Assembly (NCBI RefSeq): GCF_900105495.1
Contig: NZ_FNTF01000002.1
Span: 2,083,501-2,147,500, forward strand
Reading direction: 5' to 3'
Source of the DNA: Pseudomonas frederiksbergensis
Lineage (GTDB): Bacteria > Pseudomonadota > Gammaproteobacteria > Pseudomonadales > Pseudomonadaceae
DNA length: 64,000 nt
Shown here piece after piece: positions 43,611 through 54,628 of this stretch; positions within the stretch are counted from its first letter, which is position 1, and each line of letters begins with the position of its first letter. Position numbers and translations under genes: made by a program. The notes under the pieces are model-generated. The model searched no databases. It was not told where the DNA came from and saw only the letters and a program-made list of their open reading frames with translations.

Positions 43611-45068
43611 TCATTGCCCGGCTTGAGCGGTACGCTGCCCAGCGCCAGGGAACACGTTGCGTTTGCAGATTTTCGCTTCGACTTTCTGTGGCGCGGCACC
43701 TGCTTCAGGACCCTGGATTTCGACGGCCAGCAGATTCTGCGAGGCCCAGTCTTCGTCCGTGCGCAACTCAAAGGCGAAACGCCCGTCGGTGTCGGAGGTT
43801 TCCGGCTTTTCGATCTTGATGTCCTCGTGGCGACCGTTCATGTACCAGAGGGTGGCTTGTAGATTTTTCACCGACGGATCGGCGAAGCGGATATCAACCT
43901 GGTGACTGCTGTTTTGCAGGTTCAGGTTCTTGCTGTTGACCATCAATTCGTTCTTGCCCGGTTTCAACGTGGTGCTGCCGGTCAGCTGTGCATCCTTTCC
44001 TTCGCAACCGTTGTCCAGCAGCGCCATCATCTGGCGGTAGATGGTTTCCTGGTCGAGGCGATAGAGCGGCGAGAATTCCCAGATCAGAATCTTCGGTGGC
44101 TTGGTCTGGAACTCTTCGCTGCCCAGGTACTGCAGCATCGAACCTTCCAGGCCACCGCCGGGGAACGCCACGTTGAGAATGTCGGCGCCGATGGCCTCTT
44201 CGAGGAAACCGGCGAAGTTGTAGTTCTTGCCGCTGTGGCTGGTGCCGACCAGGGTGATCTCCGGATTTCCGGAATCACTGAACAGATCGCCATCAGCTGC
44301 TTCGCCTTTCGGCTCGGTGGTGAACTGATCCATGTACTGGATCGCGTAGCTGGTGCCACAGAGTTGACCAGCCATGTTGTGTAACGTTCCGGTCTTGCCC
44401 ATGCGACCCGACTTATGGCTCTCGAACTCGCGCTTCGGCACGTCGGCAAACGCCGGCAAATGCTTGATTTTCTCGCCAACGATTTTCGCCGTGCGTTGGG
44501 CGCCATACGGCGTCCAGTGTTGGTCGCCGCGGAAGTAGAAGTCGTGGGCGGGCAGGGTTTCGGGCAGCGATTCGTTGGTCAGCGGCGACAGGTCAGGCAC
44601 CACGTAGCCCATCTGCTCGAAACGTCCGAGCATGGTCTTGTAGTTCCTCAACGCCTTGTCGAAATCGTAGCTCGCCTTCTCTGCCGGGTTGAGCTTGTTG
44701 CGGTTCACCAGGCCACGGGTCGGCTGGTAAACGATGACCAGTTCCACGCCTTTGCTCTTGAACGCATCGTGCAGCTCTTTCATGCGCTTGTAGCCGGCGG
44801 GGGTGGTGTTGAACTCGGTGCGCAAGTCTTCTTGCGTACGGAACAGCCAATCGCCCTGAGCCTGCACCAGCGTGGTGAAGTTCTGCTGGTAACGCGTGGT
44901 GTAGTTCTTCGGGTCGTGGGCTTCAGGGCAAAGATTGCAGCAATCATCGGCCTTGAATGTCGGTGCGCTTGCGCTGGCGGCGTCAGCGGCGCGAACACCG
45001 GTGCTGGCCGCGAGAATGCCGGCGGTCAGGGCCGACAGGCTGAGTAATTTGATCAAGTGTGGGTGCAT
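43611..45068 (-). CDS. algX: Alginate O-acetyltransferase / polymer-binding protein AlgX
   Basis: A 485-residue periplasmic protein with a signal peptide (to about residue 27). An SGNH-like acetyltransferase domain shows the Asp-His of [13 protein letters not shown] and the Ser of [15 protein letters not shown]-terminal carbohydrate-binding module follows (about residues 350-470). It adds the final acetyl group to alginate and links the secretion parts. Length is near that of P. aeruginosa AlgX (474). Confidence 0.95.
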   Translation of the reverse strand: MHPHLIKLLSLSALTAGILAASTGVRAADAASASAPTFKADDCCNLCPEAHDPKNYTTRYQQNFTTLVQAQGDWLFRTQEDLRTEFNTTPAGYKRMKELHDAFKSKGVELVIVYQPTRGLVNRNKLNPAEKASYDFDKALRNYKTMLGRFEQMGYVVPDLSPLTNESLPETLPAHDFYFRGDQHWTPYGAQRTAKIVGEKIKHLPAFADVPKREFESHKSGRMGKTGTLHNMAGQLCGTSYAIQYMDQFTTEPKGEAADGDLFSDSGNPEITLVGTSHSGKNYNFAGFLEEAIGADILNVAFPGGGLEGSMLQYLGSEEFQTKPPKILIWEFSPLYRLDQETIYRQMMALLDNGCEGKDAQLTGSTTLKPGKNELMVNSKNLNLQNSSHQVDIRFADPSVKNLQATLWYMNGRHEDIKIEKPETSDTDGRFAFELRTDEDWASQNLLAVEIQGPEAGAAPQKVEAKICKRNVFPGAGQRTAQAGQ

Positions 45069-45078
45069 AAAATTATCC

Positions 45079-46668
45079 TCAGTCCCGCATTTCGGTCTGG
45101 CGTTCGACAGGGTCGATCAGCACGGCTTTCTGCTGGCGTACCAGCAGGTCGAGAATTTCATCCTGGCGCTCGCCGAGAATCCCCGAGAAGCTGATGCCGC
45201 TGGATTTGGTCGGTGCGAGCATGGACACGCGATACAACTCGACGCTCAGCGGCGAGTCGATGGACAGCGGGCCGCTGCCGTTGCCGGCCAGTTCGCCGCC
45301 GACCACGATCAGGGACACCTGGGCGTCGAACGGGTCGAGCTTGATGTCACGGTCGGTGTCGCTCAGGTCCTTGATGTGCCCGTAGACACCGGTCAAGCCG
45401 TTGGCCATGGACAGGTTTTCGTAGAGGCGGATGTTCACGCTGTTACGAATCCGGATGCCGTGGCGCTTGTTGCTGATCACCTTGTTGCCCCACAGCAGGT
45501 TGTCGCCACTCTCGTAGAGGGTGATGCCGTCGGTGTGGTTCTTGTAGATCTCGTTGTAGGCGATCAGGTTGTTGACGCTGTTACGGTCGATCACCAGGCC
45601 CGACAACTTGTTGTCGTAGCTGCGGTTGTTGAAGATGAAGCTGTCGTTCACTTCACGGGAAATAATGATCCCGTGCTTCTTCTTGGTCCCGTACACCGTG
45701 TTGTCGGCAATGATCAGACCGTGGGAACGGTCATGCGGGTCAATGCCGTAGACGATGTTGTCTTTGTAGGTATTGCCCTTGACCACAAAGTCGCGGGCTT
45801 CGTAGCAGTAGAAGCCGTACCACATGTCCGAGAATTCGGAGTCGATGATCCAGCCGCTCGGTTCAGGACGCTTGAGTACCTTGGCCATGTTCGGCGTGTA
45901 TTGGGAAATACTCACGCCGTAGGACTTACTGTTGGCGTAGCCGAAACTGGCGATCTTGCTGTTGGCGATGTAGGTCTGGGTGCCGCCCCAGGACAGCAGG
46001 AACGGACGGAATTCCTTCGCCGACTTGAAGGCCGCCGGGCCGTTTGCTTTCTCGCTCCAGCCGGTGATTTTGGTATCACGCACGAACAACTGGCCGTCAT
46101 TGACCAGGAACGAACCGCCCTCTTGGGACAGGCGCAGTTCCTGGGTCTGTTTGTCGATTTCCAGGATGCCTTTCTCACCCACCACGATCGGCAGCTTCGC
46201 CAGGAACACACCCGGCGAAGTTTCGCTGAAGTACTGCTTGGGTACTTTCTTGGCCAGATCCTTGAGGTTCATGTAGCCGTCGTCGATGAAGATCGCCTGC
46301 GGGATACCGTGCTGACGCACGACCCATTCGGCCATCTTGTTATCGCCGCCAATGAAGTCCTTCAGGGCGTTTTCCTGCATCATCCGGCGCACACTGATTT
46401 TGCCGGGCTTGCTACGCACGATTTTCGCGGCGATGGCTTCGGCGGTGTAGCCTGAAGTGTCCGGCAGTTTCGGCGCGGCCAGCTCCAGCGGCGCGGTCGG
46501 GGCGCTGCTGACGGTGTAGGTCTTGGCCTGTTGCAACCCTTTGGCAATGGTCGCCGGTTGCCCTTTTTGAACGGGCGAGGCCGGCTCCACTGAGGCGAAG
46601 GCTGCCGTGCTGGCGAGCAACAATGCGCCGGCCAGCAAGGTCATCGAGCCTCTCTTCGGACTGTTCAT
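45079..46668 (-). CDS. algG: Mannuronan C5-epimerase AlgG
   Basis: A 529-residue periplasmic epimerase that changes D-mannuronate to L-guluronate in the polymer. A signal peptide ends near residue 26 (LLLASTAAFA). A right-handed parallel beta-helix fills the C-terminal two thirds, with the catalytic DPHDRSHGLIIADN. The ATG at 46668 is preferred over 46695, as GGGAG precedes it and it starts a proper signal peptide. It lies 26 bp after algE and 10 bp before algX. Confidence 0.96.
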   Translation of the reverse strand: MNSPKRGSMTLLAGALLLASTAAFASVEPASPVQKGQPATIAKGLQQAKTYTVSSAPTAPLELAAPKLPDTSGYTAEAIAAKIVRSKPGKISVRRMMQENALKDFIGGDNKMAEWVVRQHGIPQAIFIDDGYMNLKDLAKKVPKQYFSETSPGVFLAKLPIVVGEKGILEIDKQTQELRLSQEGGSFLVNDGQLFVRDTKITGWSEKANGPAAFKSAKEFRPFLLSWGGTQTYIANSKIASFGYANSKSYGVSISQYTPNMAKVLKRPEPSGWIIDSEFSDMWYGFYCYEARDFVVKGNTYKDNIVYGIDPHDRSHGLIIADNTVYGTKKKHGIIISREVNDSFIFNNRSYDNKLSGLVIDRNSVNNLIAYNEIYKNHTDGITLYESGDNLLWGNKVISNKRHGIRIRNSVNIRLYENLSMANGLTGVYGHIKDLSDTDRDIKLDPFDAQVSLIVVGGELAGNGSGPLSIDSPLSVELYRVSMLAPTKSSGISFSGILGERQDEILDLLVRQQKAVLIDPVERQTEMRD

Positions 46669-46694
46669 GTCAGGAACTCCCTTAGCGGTTCGCA

Positions 46695-48182
46695 TCAGAA
46701 GCGCCAGATCACGTCGACAAACGCGCGGTGCATGTACGAGTCGACGCCTTTGCCATACGCGTCGCCGGGCTTGAACACACCGCCACGCAAGCGCACCAGG
46801 GCCGAAGGCTCATCGATCGACTGGCTCAAGGACGCGGGCAGCAGGCCTTGCTTGAAGTACTTGGTGACGACCACGTCCATTTCCTGGCCGAGGTCTTTGT
46901 TGCCATCTTCCAGCGGCAGGGACGTGGTGGAAAGAATTGCGCCGGTCGCGTCGTCGGTGTTGTTCTCGACGGCGTTAATGCCGTTGCTGCCGACAGGCTT
47001 GTTGCCGTCTACGCGCCAGAATTTGTGGTAGATCACACTGGCGTCGTATTCGTCGTTGAGCATCCACGAACCGAACAGAGTGGCGGACTGCATGTTTTGC
47101 ATTTCGCCACGGTAGGCTTCGCCGAAACGGTGAACCCGCGAGCGAGTACCGGTGTAGTTCGAGCGGTTGCTTTCCAGGCCGTTCTGTTCGTAATCGGCGC
47201 TGGCACGGGCATAGGCTGCACCGACTTGCCATTGCGGATCGAGGCGCAGACGCACGCCCAGGTCAGTGGCCCAGCCATCGACATCGCCACTGGTTTTGGC
47301 TTGTGCTGGAGCGGTGCCATCGGCGTTGAGCGGGTTGACCTTGTCGCGGTCGCCGCTCATGCCGGTGACGCTGCCCCAGTAATTAACGGTGTTGGTGTTG
47401 CGCCAGTTGTAGGCATCGCTGTCGGCGGTGAGGCCGATCCAGCTGATGTCGCCGTTCTCTTTCTTGTCCAGGGAATCGGCGGGAACACCCGGCTGCGCGT
47501 AGTCGAGCTTGCCGTCATCGTGGGTGTGATGACCGCGAATGCCGACCCAGTTGCCCGGGGTCCACTGGTACGCCGCATCGGCGAAAGCGTGCAGGCGATC
47601 CTTGTCCTTGGGGGCGAGCTCTGTAAGGTCAGTGCGGTACTCGCTGAAGCGCTCGGCAACACCGGCGTTGGCGCGCAACAGAGTGGTGTCGAAGGTCCAG
47701 TTCAGGGCTTCGATATTGGTGTCGCGCCATTGGCCATCGTCATTGTGCAGACGCTGGCGACCGAGCTTGAGCATCTCGCCGGGATACGGCGTAAGGCCTC
47801 TGTAACCGACCCAGAACTCACGCATCGCCAGGTAGTTTTTCTTGCTTTTGCGATCACCGCTGTCGGTGGCCTGGGTGCCATCGCTGTCGGACTGTTGCAG
47901 GGTGTCCGTCTCGATGATGTCGGTGGACGTCACCGCCTGACCCATGGCGTAGCCACTCCATGCGCCGCTCTCGCCATAAATCCATGGACGCAAGTCGAGG
48001 CCTACGCCGTTGACGTCGCCGCCGCTCTGCGTACCGAGGTCGGTGTCGTCTTCGGACTGGGCGGTGACTTTCACGTCAAGGCCGTAGTTCTTGCTTTCAG
48101 TCAGGGCCGCCAGGGTCGGGCACGACCACAGCAGGGCGAATGACAGGCCGATACCGGCCTTAACGAATGGATTCAACTTCAT
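46695..48182 (-). CDS. algE: Alginate export porin AlgE
   Basis: A 495-residue outer-membrane beta-barrel (18 strands in P. aeruginosa AlgE) through which alginate leaves the cell. A signal peptide (to about residue 26) is followed by alternating strand patterns, for example [20 protein letters not shown], and it ends in the terminal Phe of FVDVIWRF. The start overlaps the algK stop by 4 bp. Confidence 0.96.
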   Translation of the reverse strand: MKLNPFVKAGIGLSFALLWSCPTLAALTESKNYGLDVKVTAQSEDDTDLGTQSGGDVNGVGLDLRPWIYGESGAWSGYAMGQAVTSTDIIETDTLQQSDSDGTQATDSGDRKSKKNYLAMREFWVGYRGLTPYPGEMLKLGRQRLHNDDGQWRDTNIEALNWTFDTTLLRANAGVAERFSEYRTDLTELAPKDKDRLHAFADAAYQWTPGNWVGIRGHHTHDDGKLDYAQPGVPADSLDKKENGDISWIGLTADSDAYNWRNTNTVNYWGSVTGMSGDRDKVNPLNADGTAPAQAKTSGDVDGWATDLGVRLRLDPQWQVGAAYARASADYEQNGLESNRSNYTGTRSRVHRFGEAYRGEMQNMQSATLFGSWMLNDEYDASVIYHKFWRVDGNKPVGSNGINAVENNTDDATGAILSTTSLPLEDGNKDLGQEMDVVVTKYFKQGLLPASLSQSIDEPSALVRLRGGVFKPGDAYGKGVDSYMHRAFVDVIWRF

Positions 48183-49579
48183 AGGGATTCCTCGCCGTCT
48201 TCTTCTTCCAGGGCATGCAGTTCCAGCGTGTTCTGACTCAAGGCACCACGAACGGCCTGTTCTTGTTTCAACAGGCGTTGGGCCTCGGCGAGCTGGGCAG
48301 GCGGCAGTTGGGTTTCGAGTGTTTGCGCAAGCTCGGTGGCTTGCGGGGTGTTCTGGGCCTTGGCCAATTGGCTGAAGACATAAGCGTTAAGTGGGTTGGG
48401 CCGGGTGCCCTTGCCTTGGGAGAACAGTTGGGCAATGGCGAAGTCGGCGCTGCTCTGGCCGTTACGCGCAGCCTTGAGCAGGTGGTCCAGCGCTTTTTGC
48501 GGATAGACCTTGCCCAGGTAACCGCGGCGGTAGATCTGGCCGAGGTAGTAATCGGCGGCCACTTCTCTGTCGACGGCTTTCTTGAAGTGTTCTTCGGCGA
48601 GCTTCGCGTCGGCCGGCACCATTTTGCCTTCGTAATAGAGCTTGCCCAGCAACAGTTCGGCGCGCGGCTGGTCGGCGGCGCGGCCGTTGTCCAGGTACTT
48701 CATCATCGTGTCGACGTCACCCAGTTCCGGGAAGTCGTAGAGCAATTGCGCCAGGCTGACCCAGGAAGCGGGGTAGCCGGGTGCGATGCCTTCGAGCAGC
48801 GACTGGGCGGTTTTCTCGTCGGTGGTGCCTAGGGATGCATCGCCCAGTACGCGAGCCACACTGTCCACCCGCTGGGCGGAAACCACGCCGCGAGCCTGAC
48901 CGGCTTGCATTTGCTTGATCAGCTCGGCCTGTTTCTCTGGCTGGGCTTTTTTCTGATAGACCGTGGCCAGTTCGACGTAGCAGATGTCGGTGGTGTTCAA
49001 CGCGGCTTTGCAGATCGTTTCCACTTCGTCCAGATGCTGGTCGTAAGTGCCCTGGGTGCGATAGAGCAGCACTTGGGCCAGGCCCGCTTCCGGCTTGCCT
49101 TCGGCGCGCCATTGGCTGATCTGCTGTTGCGCATTGACGTTCGGGAAACTGTGCGGGTATTGCAGGTACAGCATCGCCAGCGGGATCAAGGTGTTGCCTT
49201 CGCCTGCGGCAGTGGCTTTCTTCAACAGGCCTTCGGCTTCGTGCTGCTCGGCTTCGGTGGAGCCAGGTTTGGCCACCAGCAGGCGACCCAGGCGAGCCTG
49301 GGCTCGCGGCGAGACGCTGGCCGCGGCGCGATAAGTCGCCTCGGCTTTCTTGATCTGCGCCGGGTCACGGCTGTCGACCTGGATATCGGCGAGGCCAACC
49401 TGTGCTTCGCTGTAGCCCAGGTCTGCCAATTGCTGGTAATTCTGCGCCGCCAGCGTGGTATCACCACGCTTGAGGGCTTCGTTGGCCAGACGCTGGTCGG
49501 GCAGGCCTGCGCAGCCGGCCAGGGCGATTGCCATGGCCAGAGTCAGCGGGACTGGCAGGATTCTGAGTGGGCTAGTCAC
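48179..49579 (-). CDS. algK: Alginate secretion lipoprotein AlgK
   Basis: A 466-residue outer-membrane lipoprotein that helps to place AlgE and links the complex. The lipobox is IALAGC with Cys23. The rest is built from Sel1/TPR-like repeats (for example [20 protein letters not shown] and [20 protein letters not shown]). It lies 19 bp after alg44 and overlaps algE by 4 bp. Confidence 0.96.
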   Translation of the reverse strand: MTSPLRILPVPLTLAMAIALAGCAGLPDQRLANEALKRGDTTLAAQNYQQLADLGYSEAQVGLADIQVDSRDPAQIKKAEATYRAAASVSPRAQARLGRLLVAKPGSTEAEQHEAEGLLKKATAAGEGNTLIPLAMLYLQYPHSFPNVNAQQQISQWRAEGKPEAGLAQVLLYRTQGTYDQHLDEVETICKAALNTTDICYVELATVYQKKAQPEKQAELIKQMQAGQARGVVSAQRVDSVARVLGDASLGTTDEKTAQSLLEGIAPGYPASWVSLAQLLYDFPELGDVDTMMKYLDNGRAADQPRAELLLGKLYYEGKMVPADAKLAEEHFKKAVDREVAADYYLGQIYRRGYLGKVYPQKALDHLLKAARNGQSSADFAIAQLFSQGKGTRPNPLNAYVFSQLAKAQNTPQATELAQTLETQLPPAQLAEAQRLLKQEQAVRGALSQNTLELHALEEEDGEESL

Positions 49580-49598
49580 GGGGCATGTCCTCTTGTTT

Positions 49599-50768
49599 TT
49601 AACGACCGGCGGCCATGGCTTTATCGATCAGCCAGTTCAGGTTCGGACCGCGGTTGGCGTTGACTTCAACCGGGCGACCGGCGAATTTGCTGTCCAGCGG
49701 CTCATCAGGCTTGATCAGCACGCGGATGTCGGACGACAGGTCGGCGCTTTTCAGGCTGGTGCTGCTGACGATCGTGCCGGAGCGGGTTTTGTCTTCGCCG
49801 GCAATCTGGAAGCTGACCGAGCTGCCTGGCAGCACGTCGCCGAACTGGCGATAGGAGAAGCGCGCTTCAATGTTGGCTTCGCTGTTACGCGGCACCAGTT
49901 GGAAGATCACGTCGCCCTTGTTGGCGTACTGACCGTCGGCGACCATTTGCTGCGCTACGGTGCAATCGCACGGCGACGTCAGGGTGCCGGTCATTTGCTT
50001 GCCGAACAGTTCTTCAACCTTGGCCGGTTGCAATTGATTGTCGTCAAGATGGCCCTTGAGCACATCGAGCATGCTGGTGCTGAAGGTCGCAAGCGGCGCG
50101 CCCTTGGCGGCAACGCCGTCGGTCTTGATCAGGCTCTTCACGGTGCCATCGCGCGGCATGGTGATGTTCATGCCCGCAACGCTGACCAGACCGGCCTGGG
50201 CGTGGCTGACGAAGTACATGCCGTACACCGACTTGAAGATGAAGCCGAATGCCGTCAGGCCGACGAGAAAGATCGCCAAGCTGAAGGTCACGGCACGCAG
50301 ACGACCGAACGGGGTCATGCCGTGGCCGCCATCCTTGTTCTTGCGCGCCTTGGTGAAGTTGTCGCGTTGCAGGGTGGCCAGCACTTCACCCATGGTGACG
50401 ATGTCGCCGGCCAGGTGAGAAGTGATCAGGTGGCGCAGGGTGGAAATGTCCTGGGATTCGAGGTTCTGGAACTGGCAACCGGTACGACCGGTTTCGCGGT
50501 CGTGGGAGCGCACCAGTAACTCGACGTCCATGGCCAGGCCAAGGTTATCGATGACGAACTGCAAACGCGCCTTGTACACGTCGCCGATCTTCAATGGCAG
50601 CTGACCGGCGTTGAACGCCAGGCCGCCAGCGGAGAGGTCGATGACCCGAGCTTCTACCGGGGTCCGGTCAGGGCCGAAGAAGCGCAGCTTGGCCGGGATT
50701 TTTACCCGGGCATGCTGGCGCTGGGCTTCTGATTCATGCACTACGTTGGCGTTGACGGCGGTATTCAT
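49599..50768 (-). CDS. alg44: Alginate co-polymerase Alg44 (c-di-GMP receptor)
   Basis: A 389-residue inner-membrane protein with an N-terminal PilZ domain, one membrane helix (about residues 160-182) and a periplasmic HlyD-like part. The c-di-GMP residues are all present: R17 and R21 (RQHAR) and D44-L-S-A-G-G, the same numbering as P. aeruginosa Alg44. Binding of c-di-GMP turns on polymerisation by Alg8. It lies 35 bp after alg8. Confidence 0.96.
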   Translation of the reverse strand: MNTAVNANVVHESEAQRQHARVKIPAKLRFFGPDRTPVEARVIDLSAGGLAFNAGQLPLKIGDVYKARLQFVIDNLGLAMDVELLVRSHDRETGRTGCQFQNLESQDISTLRHLITSHLAGDIVTMGEVLATLQRDNFTKARKNKDGGHGMTPFGRLRAVTFSLAIFLVGLTAFGFIFKSVYGMYFVSHAQAGLVSVAGMNITMPRDGTVKSLIKTDGVAAKGAPLATFSTSMLDVLKGHLDDNQLQPAKVEELFGKQMTGTLTSPCDCTVAQQMVADGQYANKGDVIFQLVPRNSEANIEARFSYRQFGDVLPGSSVSFQIAGEDKTRSGTIVSSTSLKSADLSSDIRVLIKPDEPLDSKFAGRPVEVNANRGPNLNWLIDKAMAAGR

Positions 50769-50803
50769 ATGGACGATTTCCTAGTTAATTCAGGCGAGTT
50801 CGG

Positions 50804-52285
50804 TCAGACCATCATCAGCAGCACGGCAACAAAAATGCTGCCGGCGGAGAAGGTCATGGTCCGAGACGACCAAGTGTTGAACCAACCTTGAAAGCTGGCG
50901 AGATCACGGGTCAGGGAAGTGGGCTGGCGACTCCAGGACTGTCGGTCGAGGCGGAAGAACACGTAGATCTTCACCAGCGCGCCGACGATCTGGTTGTAAT
51001 AGAGAATCGCAGGGTAGGCCGGGCCGATCGTGTGACCGGACAAAGACAGCAGCACGGTCAGGATCAGGCGGGTAATGCCGATCCACAGCAGGTAAACCAG
51101 GATGAACGCGGCGCCGTACTTGAAGGTGGCGATGAGCGCGACGGTCAGGCCCAGCAGCGACGTCCACATCGACACACGCTGGTCGAACAGCACCACCGAA
51201 GTGAACAGGCCGAGACGTTTCATCCCCAGGCCCAGGGCGCGGGAGTTCTGCCGCAGGTTGTTGCCGTACCAGCGGAACATCAGTTTGCGACTGGCCTTGA
51301 TGAAGCTTTTTTCCGGCGGGTGTTCCACGGTGTGAATGGCGGCGTCCGGCACATAAAACGTGTCGTAGCCCAGGCGCATCAAGCTGAACCAGCTCGACTT
51401 GTCATCACCGGTAAGGAACTTGAAGCGACCCAGGCGCCAGTGTTGCAGCGAATCGCTTTCCACGTCGGCGATGAAGTCCGGGTTGGTCACCACAGTGGCG
51501 CGGAATACCGACATCCGCCCGGTCATGGTCAGCACGCGCTTGGACAAGGCCATCGAGCACATGTTGATGTGACGCTGGGCGAAGCGCAGTTTGTGCCACT
51601 CGCTCATGATGTAGCCGCCGCGAACTTCGCAGAACTCGTTGGTGGTCAGGCCGCCGACATTGCCGAACAGCTGGAACCACGGCACGGTCTTGAGCACGAC
51701 GCCTTCGGCAAGCACGGTGTCGCCATCGATCACTGCAACCACGGCGCGGTCGTCCGGTAAATGGCGGGAGATGGCGCGGAAACCGTAGGCCAGGCCATCG
51801 CGCTTGCCGGTGCCGGGAATGCGCACGAAGTCGAGCTTGACGCGAGCCGGTGGATTCATTTTGGTCCAGAGGCTTTTCACCAGCTTCTCATCGGACATTT
51901 CCACGATGGAGCAGACCATGGTGGTCGGCAGGCCGCAGTCGATGGCTTCGCGAATCACCGAGGCGTAGACCTGGGCGGTGGTCAGCGCGTCGATACGGAA
52001 ACTGGTGACCATCAGAAACACATGGGACGGGTTTGCCGCTTCACCCAGCTTGCGCACTTTGCGCCGCAGGTGCGGGTAGACCACGTACAGAAACAGCATG
52101 CCGCGCAGAAAGTGCGTAGCACCCATCGAGTAGCGCCAGATACCGACGATACCGATCAGGAAGATGAAGTCCTTCGACTCGGAGTCGAACGTGGACGCAG
52201 GCAACGCCATGGCGATGCCCATCAAAATACTTAAGTAAAACAGCCAACCGGCGACCTGAAGTAGGCCGTGCTTTAGCCTGTGCAT
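50804..52285 (-). CDS. alg8: Alginate polymerase Alg8 (family 2 glycosyltransferase)
   Basis: A 493-residue inner-membrane glycosyltransferase that makes polymannuronate from GDP-mannuronate. The catalytic motifs are visible: DGDT (DxD), TGDDKS (base-containing) and a KxxxRW segment ([10 protein letters not shown]). Membrane helices lie at both ends. The ATG at 52285 begins [10 protein letters not shown] as in P. aeruginosa; an ATG at 52294 would add three residues. The gap to algD is 221 bp, with repeat remnants. Confidence 0.96.
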   Translation of the reverse strand: MHRLKHGLLQVAGWLFYLSILMGIAMALPASTFDSESKDFIFLIGIVGIWRYSMGATHFLRGMLFLYVVYPHLRRKVRKLGEAANPSHVFLMVTSFRIDALTTAQVYASVIREAIDCGLPTTMVCSIVEMSDEKLVKSLWTKMNPPARVKLDFVRIPGTGKRDGLAYGFRAISRHLPDDRAVVAVIDGDTVLAEGVVLKTVPWFQLFGNVGGLTTNEFCEVRGGYIMSEWHKLRFAQRHINMCSMALSKRVLTMTGRMSVFRATVVTNPDFIADVESDSLQHWRLGRFKFLTGDDKSSWFSLMRLGYDTFYVPDAAIHTVEHPPEKSFIKASRKLMFRWYGNNLRQNSRALGLGMKRLGLFTSVVLFDQRVSMWTSLLGLTVALIATFKYGAAFILVYLLWIGITRLILTVLLSLSGHTIGPAYPAILYYNQIVGALVKIYVFFRLDRQSWSRQPTSLTRDLASFQGWFNTWSSRTMTFSAGSIFVAVLLMMV

Positions 52286-52390
52286 AATCTGCATCCGTCT
52301 CTATCTCGGGCGAGCCTGTGGGGTGGCCCGATGGGGTTAAGGCAGGCTTACGAAAACTGGCGACATCCGGTATGGATGACGCCAGAAATC

Positions 52391-52500
52391 CTGTAGGAGC
52401 TGGCGAAGCCTGCGATCTTTGGATCTTTCGTTTGAAACTCAAGTGGATCTGGAAAGATCTCAGCCTCGTTTCACTCGACAGCTCCTACGCAGCTCCTACG
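52391..52500. repeat. GTAGGAGCTG-type repeat pair between algD and alg8
   Basis: The Pseudomonas repeat CTGTAGGAGCTGGCGAAGCC TGCGATC, then an inverted copy of its end (AGCTCCTACG, twice in a row at 52482-52500). It lies just past the algD stop. The pair is imperfect. Confidence 0.75.
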
Positions 52501-52506
52501 ACCGCA

Positions 52507-53823
52507 TTACCAGCAGATGCCTTCAGTCCGGCCACTCACGTCGGTGGCTTTGGACATGAAGCCGACCAGGTCGATCACTTGCTTGCCGTGTGGAGCGTTC
52601 TGCGCCAGGGCGCGGAACTTCTCGTCACGGTTGCCGAGGATGATCACGTCGGAGTTGTTGATCACGTCGTCGAAGTCAGCGTTGAGCAAGGACGAGACGT
52701 GAGGGATCTTCGACTCGATGTAATCCTTGTTCGCACCGTGGACACGGGCGTATTCGACGTTGGTGTCGTAGATGCTCAGGTCGTAACCCTTGCCGATCAG
52801 CATTTCCGCCAGATCAACCAGCGGGCTTTCGCGCAGGTCATCAGTACCGGCCTTGAAGCTAAGTCCCAGCAGGGCGACTTTGCGTTTGCCGTGGCTGGTG
52901 ACGATGTCGAAAGCGTTCTGCACCTGGGACTCGTTACTGCGCATCAGCGAGTTGAGCAGCGGTGCTTCCACGTCCAGGGAGCCGGCGCGGTAGGTCAGGG
53001 CGCGAACGTCCTTCGGCAGGCAGGAACCGCCAAACGCGAAACCAGGGCGCATGTAGTACTGGGACAGGTTCAGCGTCTTGTCCTGGCAGACCACTTCCAT
53101 CACTTCGCGACCATCGACGCCGACAGCCTTGGCGATGTTGCCGATCTCGTTGGCGAAGGTCACCTTGGTGGCGTGCCACACGTTGCAGGTGTACTTGATC
53201 ATCTCGGCCACTGCGATGTCCTTGCGGATGATCGGAGCGTCGAGTTCTTCGTACAGCGATTGCAGTACGTCGCCCGAAGCCTTGTCGAACTCACCGATGA
53301 CGGTCATTGGCGGCAGGTCGTAGTCGGCGATCGCGGTGCTTTCACGCAGGAACTCAGGGTTCACTGCAACGCCGAAGTCGACACCGGCTTTTTTGCCGGA
53401 GCAGTCTTCGAGGATCGGGATCACTACGTTTGCCACAGTGCCTGGCAGGACGGTGCTACGAACCACGATGGTGTGACGAGTGGTCTTGTCACGCAGGACA
53501 AAACCGATCTCGCGGCACACGGCTTCGATGTAGTTCAGCTCCAGGTCGCCGTTCTTCTTGCTCGGCGTGCCGACGCAGATCATCGACAGGTCGGTGTCGC
53601 GAATCGCTTCGGCGAAGTTGGTCGTGCCGCGCAGTTTGCCCGTCTCGATACCCTTCTGCAGAAGTTCGCCCAGACCCGGTTCAACGATCGGCGATTTACC
53701 GGCGTTGATCATATCGATTTTGTCTTTGGCAACATCGACGCCAACGACGTCATGGCCCCGTGCAGACAGGCAACCGGCACATACTGCGCCGACGTAACCC
53801 AAACCAAATATGCTGATGCGCAT
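52507..53823 (-). CDS. algD: GDP-mannose 6-dehydrogenase
   Basis: A 438-residue NAD-dependent enzyme that oxidises GDP-mannose to GDP-mannuronate, the committed step of alginate synthesis. The N-terminal Rossmann fold begins MRISIFGLGYVGAVCAGCLS. The catalytic cysteine is C268 in GGSCLPKD, the same number as in P. aeruginosa. The ATG at 53823 has GAGG upstream; one at 53847 is less likely. It is the first gene of the operon, after about 800 bp of non-coding DNA. Confidence 0.97.
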   Translation of the reverse strand: MRISIFGLGYVGAVCAGCLSARGHDVVGVDVAKDKIDMINAGKSPIVEPGLGELLQKGIETGKLRGTTNFAEAIRDTDLSMICVGTPSKKNGDLELNYIEAVCREIGFVLRDKTTRHTIVVRSTVLPGTVANVVIPILEDCSGKKAGVDFGVAVNPEFLRESTAIADYDLPPMTVIGEFDKASGDVLQSLYEELDAPIIRKDIAVAEMIKYTCNVWHATKVTFANEIGNIAKAVGVDGREVMEVVCQDKTLNLSQYYMRPGFAFGGSCLPKDVRALTYRAGSLDVEAPLLNSLMRSNESQVQNAFDIVTSHGKRKVALLGLSFKAGTDDLRESPLVDLAEMLIGKGYDLSIYDTNVEYARVHGANKDYIESKIPHVSSLLNADFDDVINNSDVIILGNRDEKFRALAQNAPHGKQVIDLVGFMSKATDVSGRTEGICW

Positions 53824-54628
53824 CGCAATTACCTCTGTGTTTATCAAGCCATAACATGGCCGGAGTTAATGGTGTTCAGCGGTCGTAGTGCACTCGGAAG
53901 TGCGCCTTAAAGGCGTCACAATGCCGCGTGCAGGCATATAAGTTCCGAGTGTCTAAATAAGTGCACTCAAAATGTGCGCAACTAGGCTTTTATTGTTATG
54001 GCGTGCCCTGTTATGCAGCTGATCTTCTAATCAGAAGACATTCGTGCAAAGGTCTTGCGCGCTCAATGCCAGGCCAGAAGCCCGTAAATCAAGCGCTTGA
54101 GTGCTCACGTGAGCACGTTTATAGGGGCGCGGCCTTGGCCTTGTAGGGGATATTTATGAGGCTTATCTCCTATCCTTCATGTGTTGCCCAAATCAGGGAT
54201 CAGTAAGCAGAAGTTAATGTGACAACTTTGCTATGTGGATCTCTTCTCTGTGTAAGTTATCTCGTACAAGCTCAGAGAGAATGGTTACCGGTGGTATGAG
54301 CGACGCATCTGGACATAGTTCCTGTCCGCCCATCGCGAATTCTGAAATTTCTTGAAATATTGAAAAAGATGGCACTGCTTTCATATTGATAGCAACACCT
54401 GTTTCGCCCTTGATACATAGGGTTATTCTCGGGCTAGATAGTTATTTGCCACTACTGATAAAAAAATTTGGTGCCACTACTGAAAAAAATCAGCGAAGTC
54501 GAGTGAAACTAAAGTTAGGAAATCGAGTGATTGGTTTTTGACGTCAGCGAAGTGACGAATAGCGCGGGGAATTGTTGGTCTACAGGCGTGGCGCACGACC
54601 TTAAATGAGGCGTGCGCCAACCGACTGT
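53824..54628. other. Long non-coding region upstream of algD
   Basis: About 800 bp, richer in A+T than its surroundings, with no convincing gene. A small open frame at 53961-54146 has no good start site or family likeness. Features seen: the candidate AlgU promoter, and a direct repeat TGCCACTACTGA at 54447-54458 and 54472-54483 (25 bp apart), each followed by an A-rich tract. In P. aeruginosa the algD upstream region binds several regulators far from the start; no clear AlgR site was recognised here. Confidence 0.6.
53916..53946 (-). promoter_or_regulatory. Candidate AlgU (sigma-22) promoter of algD
   Basis: On the minus strand GGAACTT at 53940-53946 matches the AlgU -35 element (GAACTT), as in the P. 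aeruginosa algD promoter. At 16-18 bp spacing the -10 region reads CATTGTGA, a poor match to TCtgA. It lies about 100 bp before the algD start. Confidence 0.4.

Noticed and set aside
53961..54146. 61-codon open frame upstream of algD
   Set aside because: No ribosome-binding site, no family likeness, and it lies in regulatory DNA.
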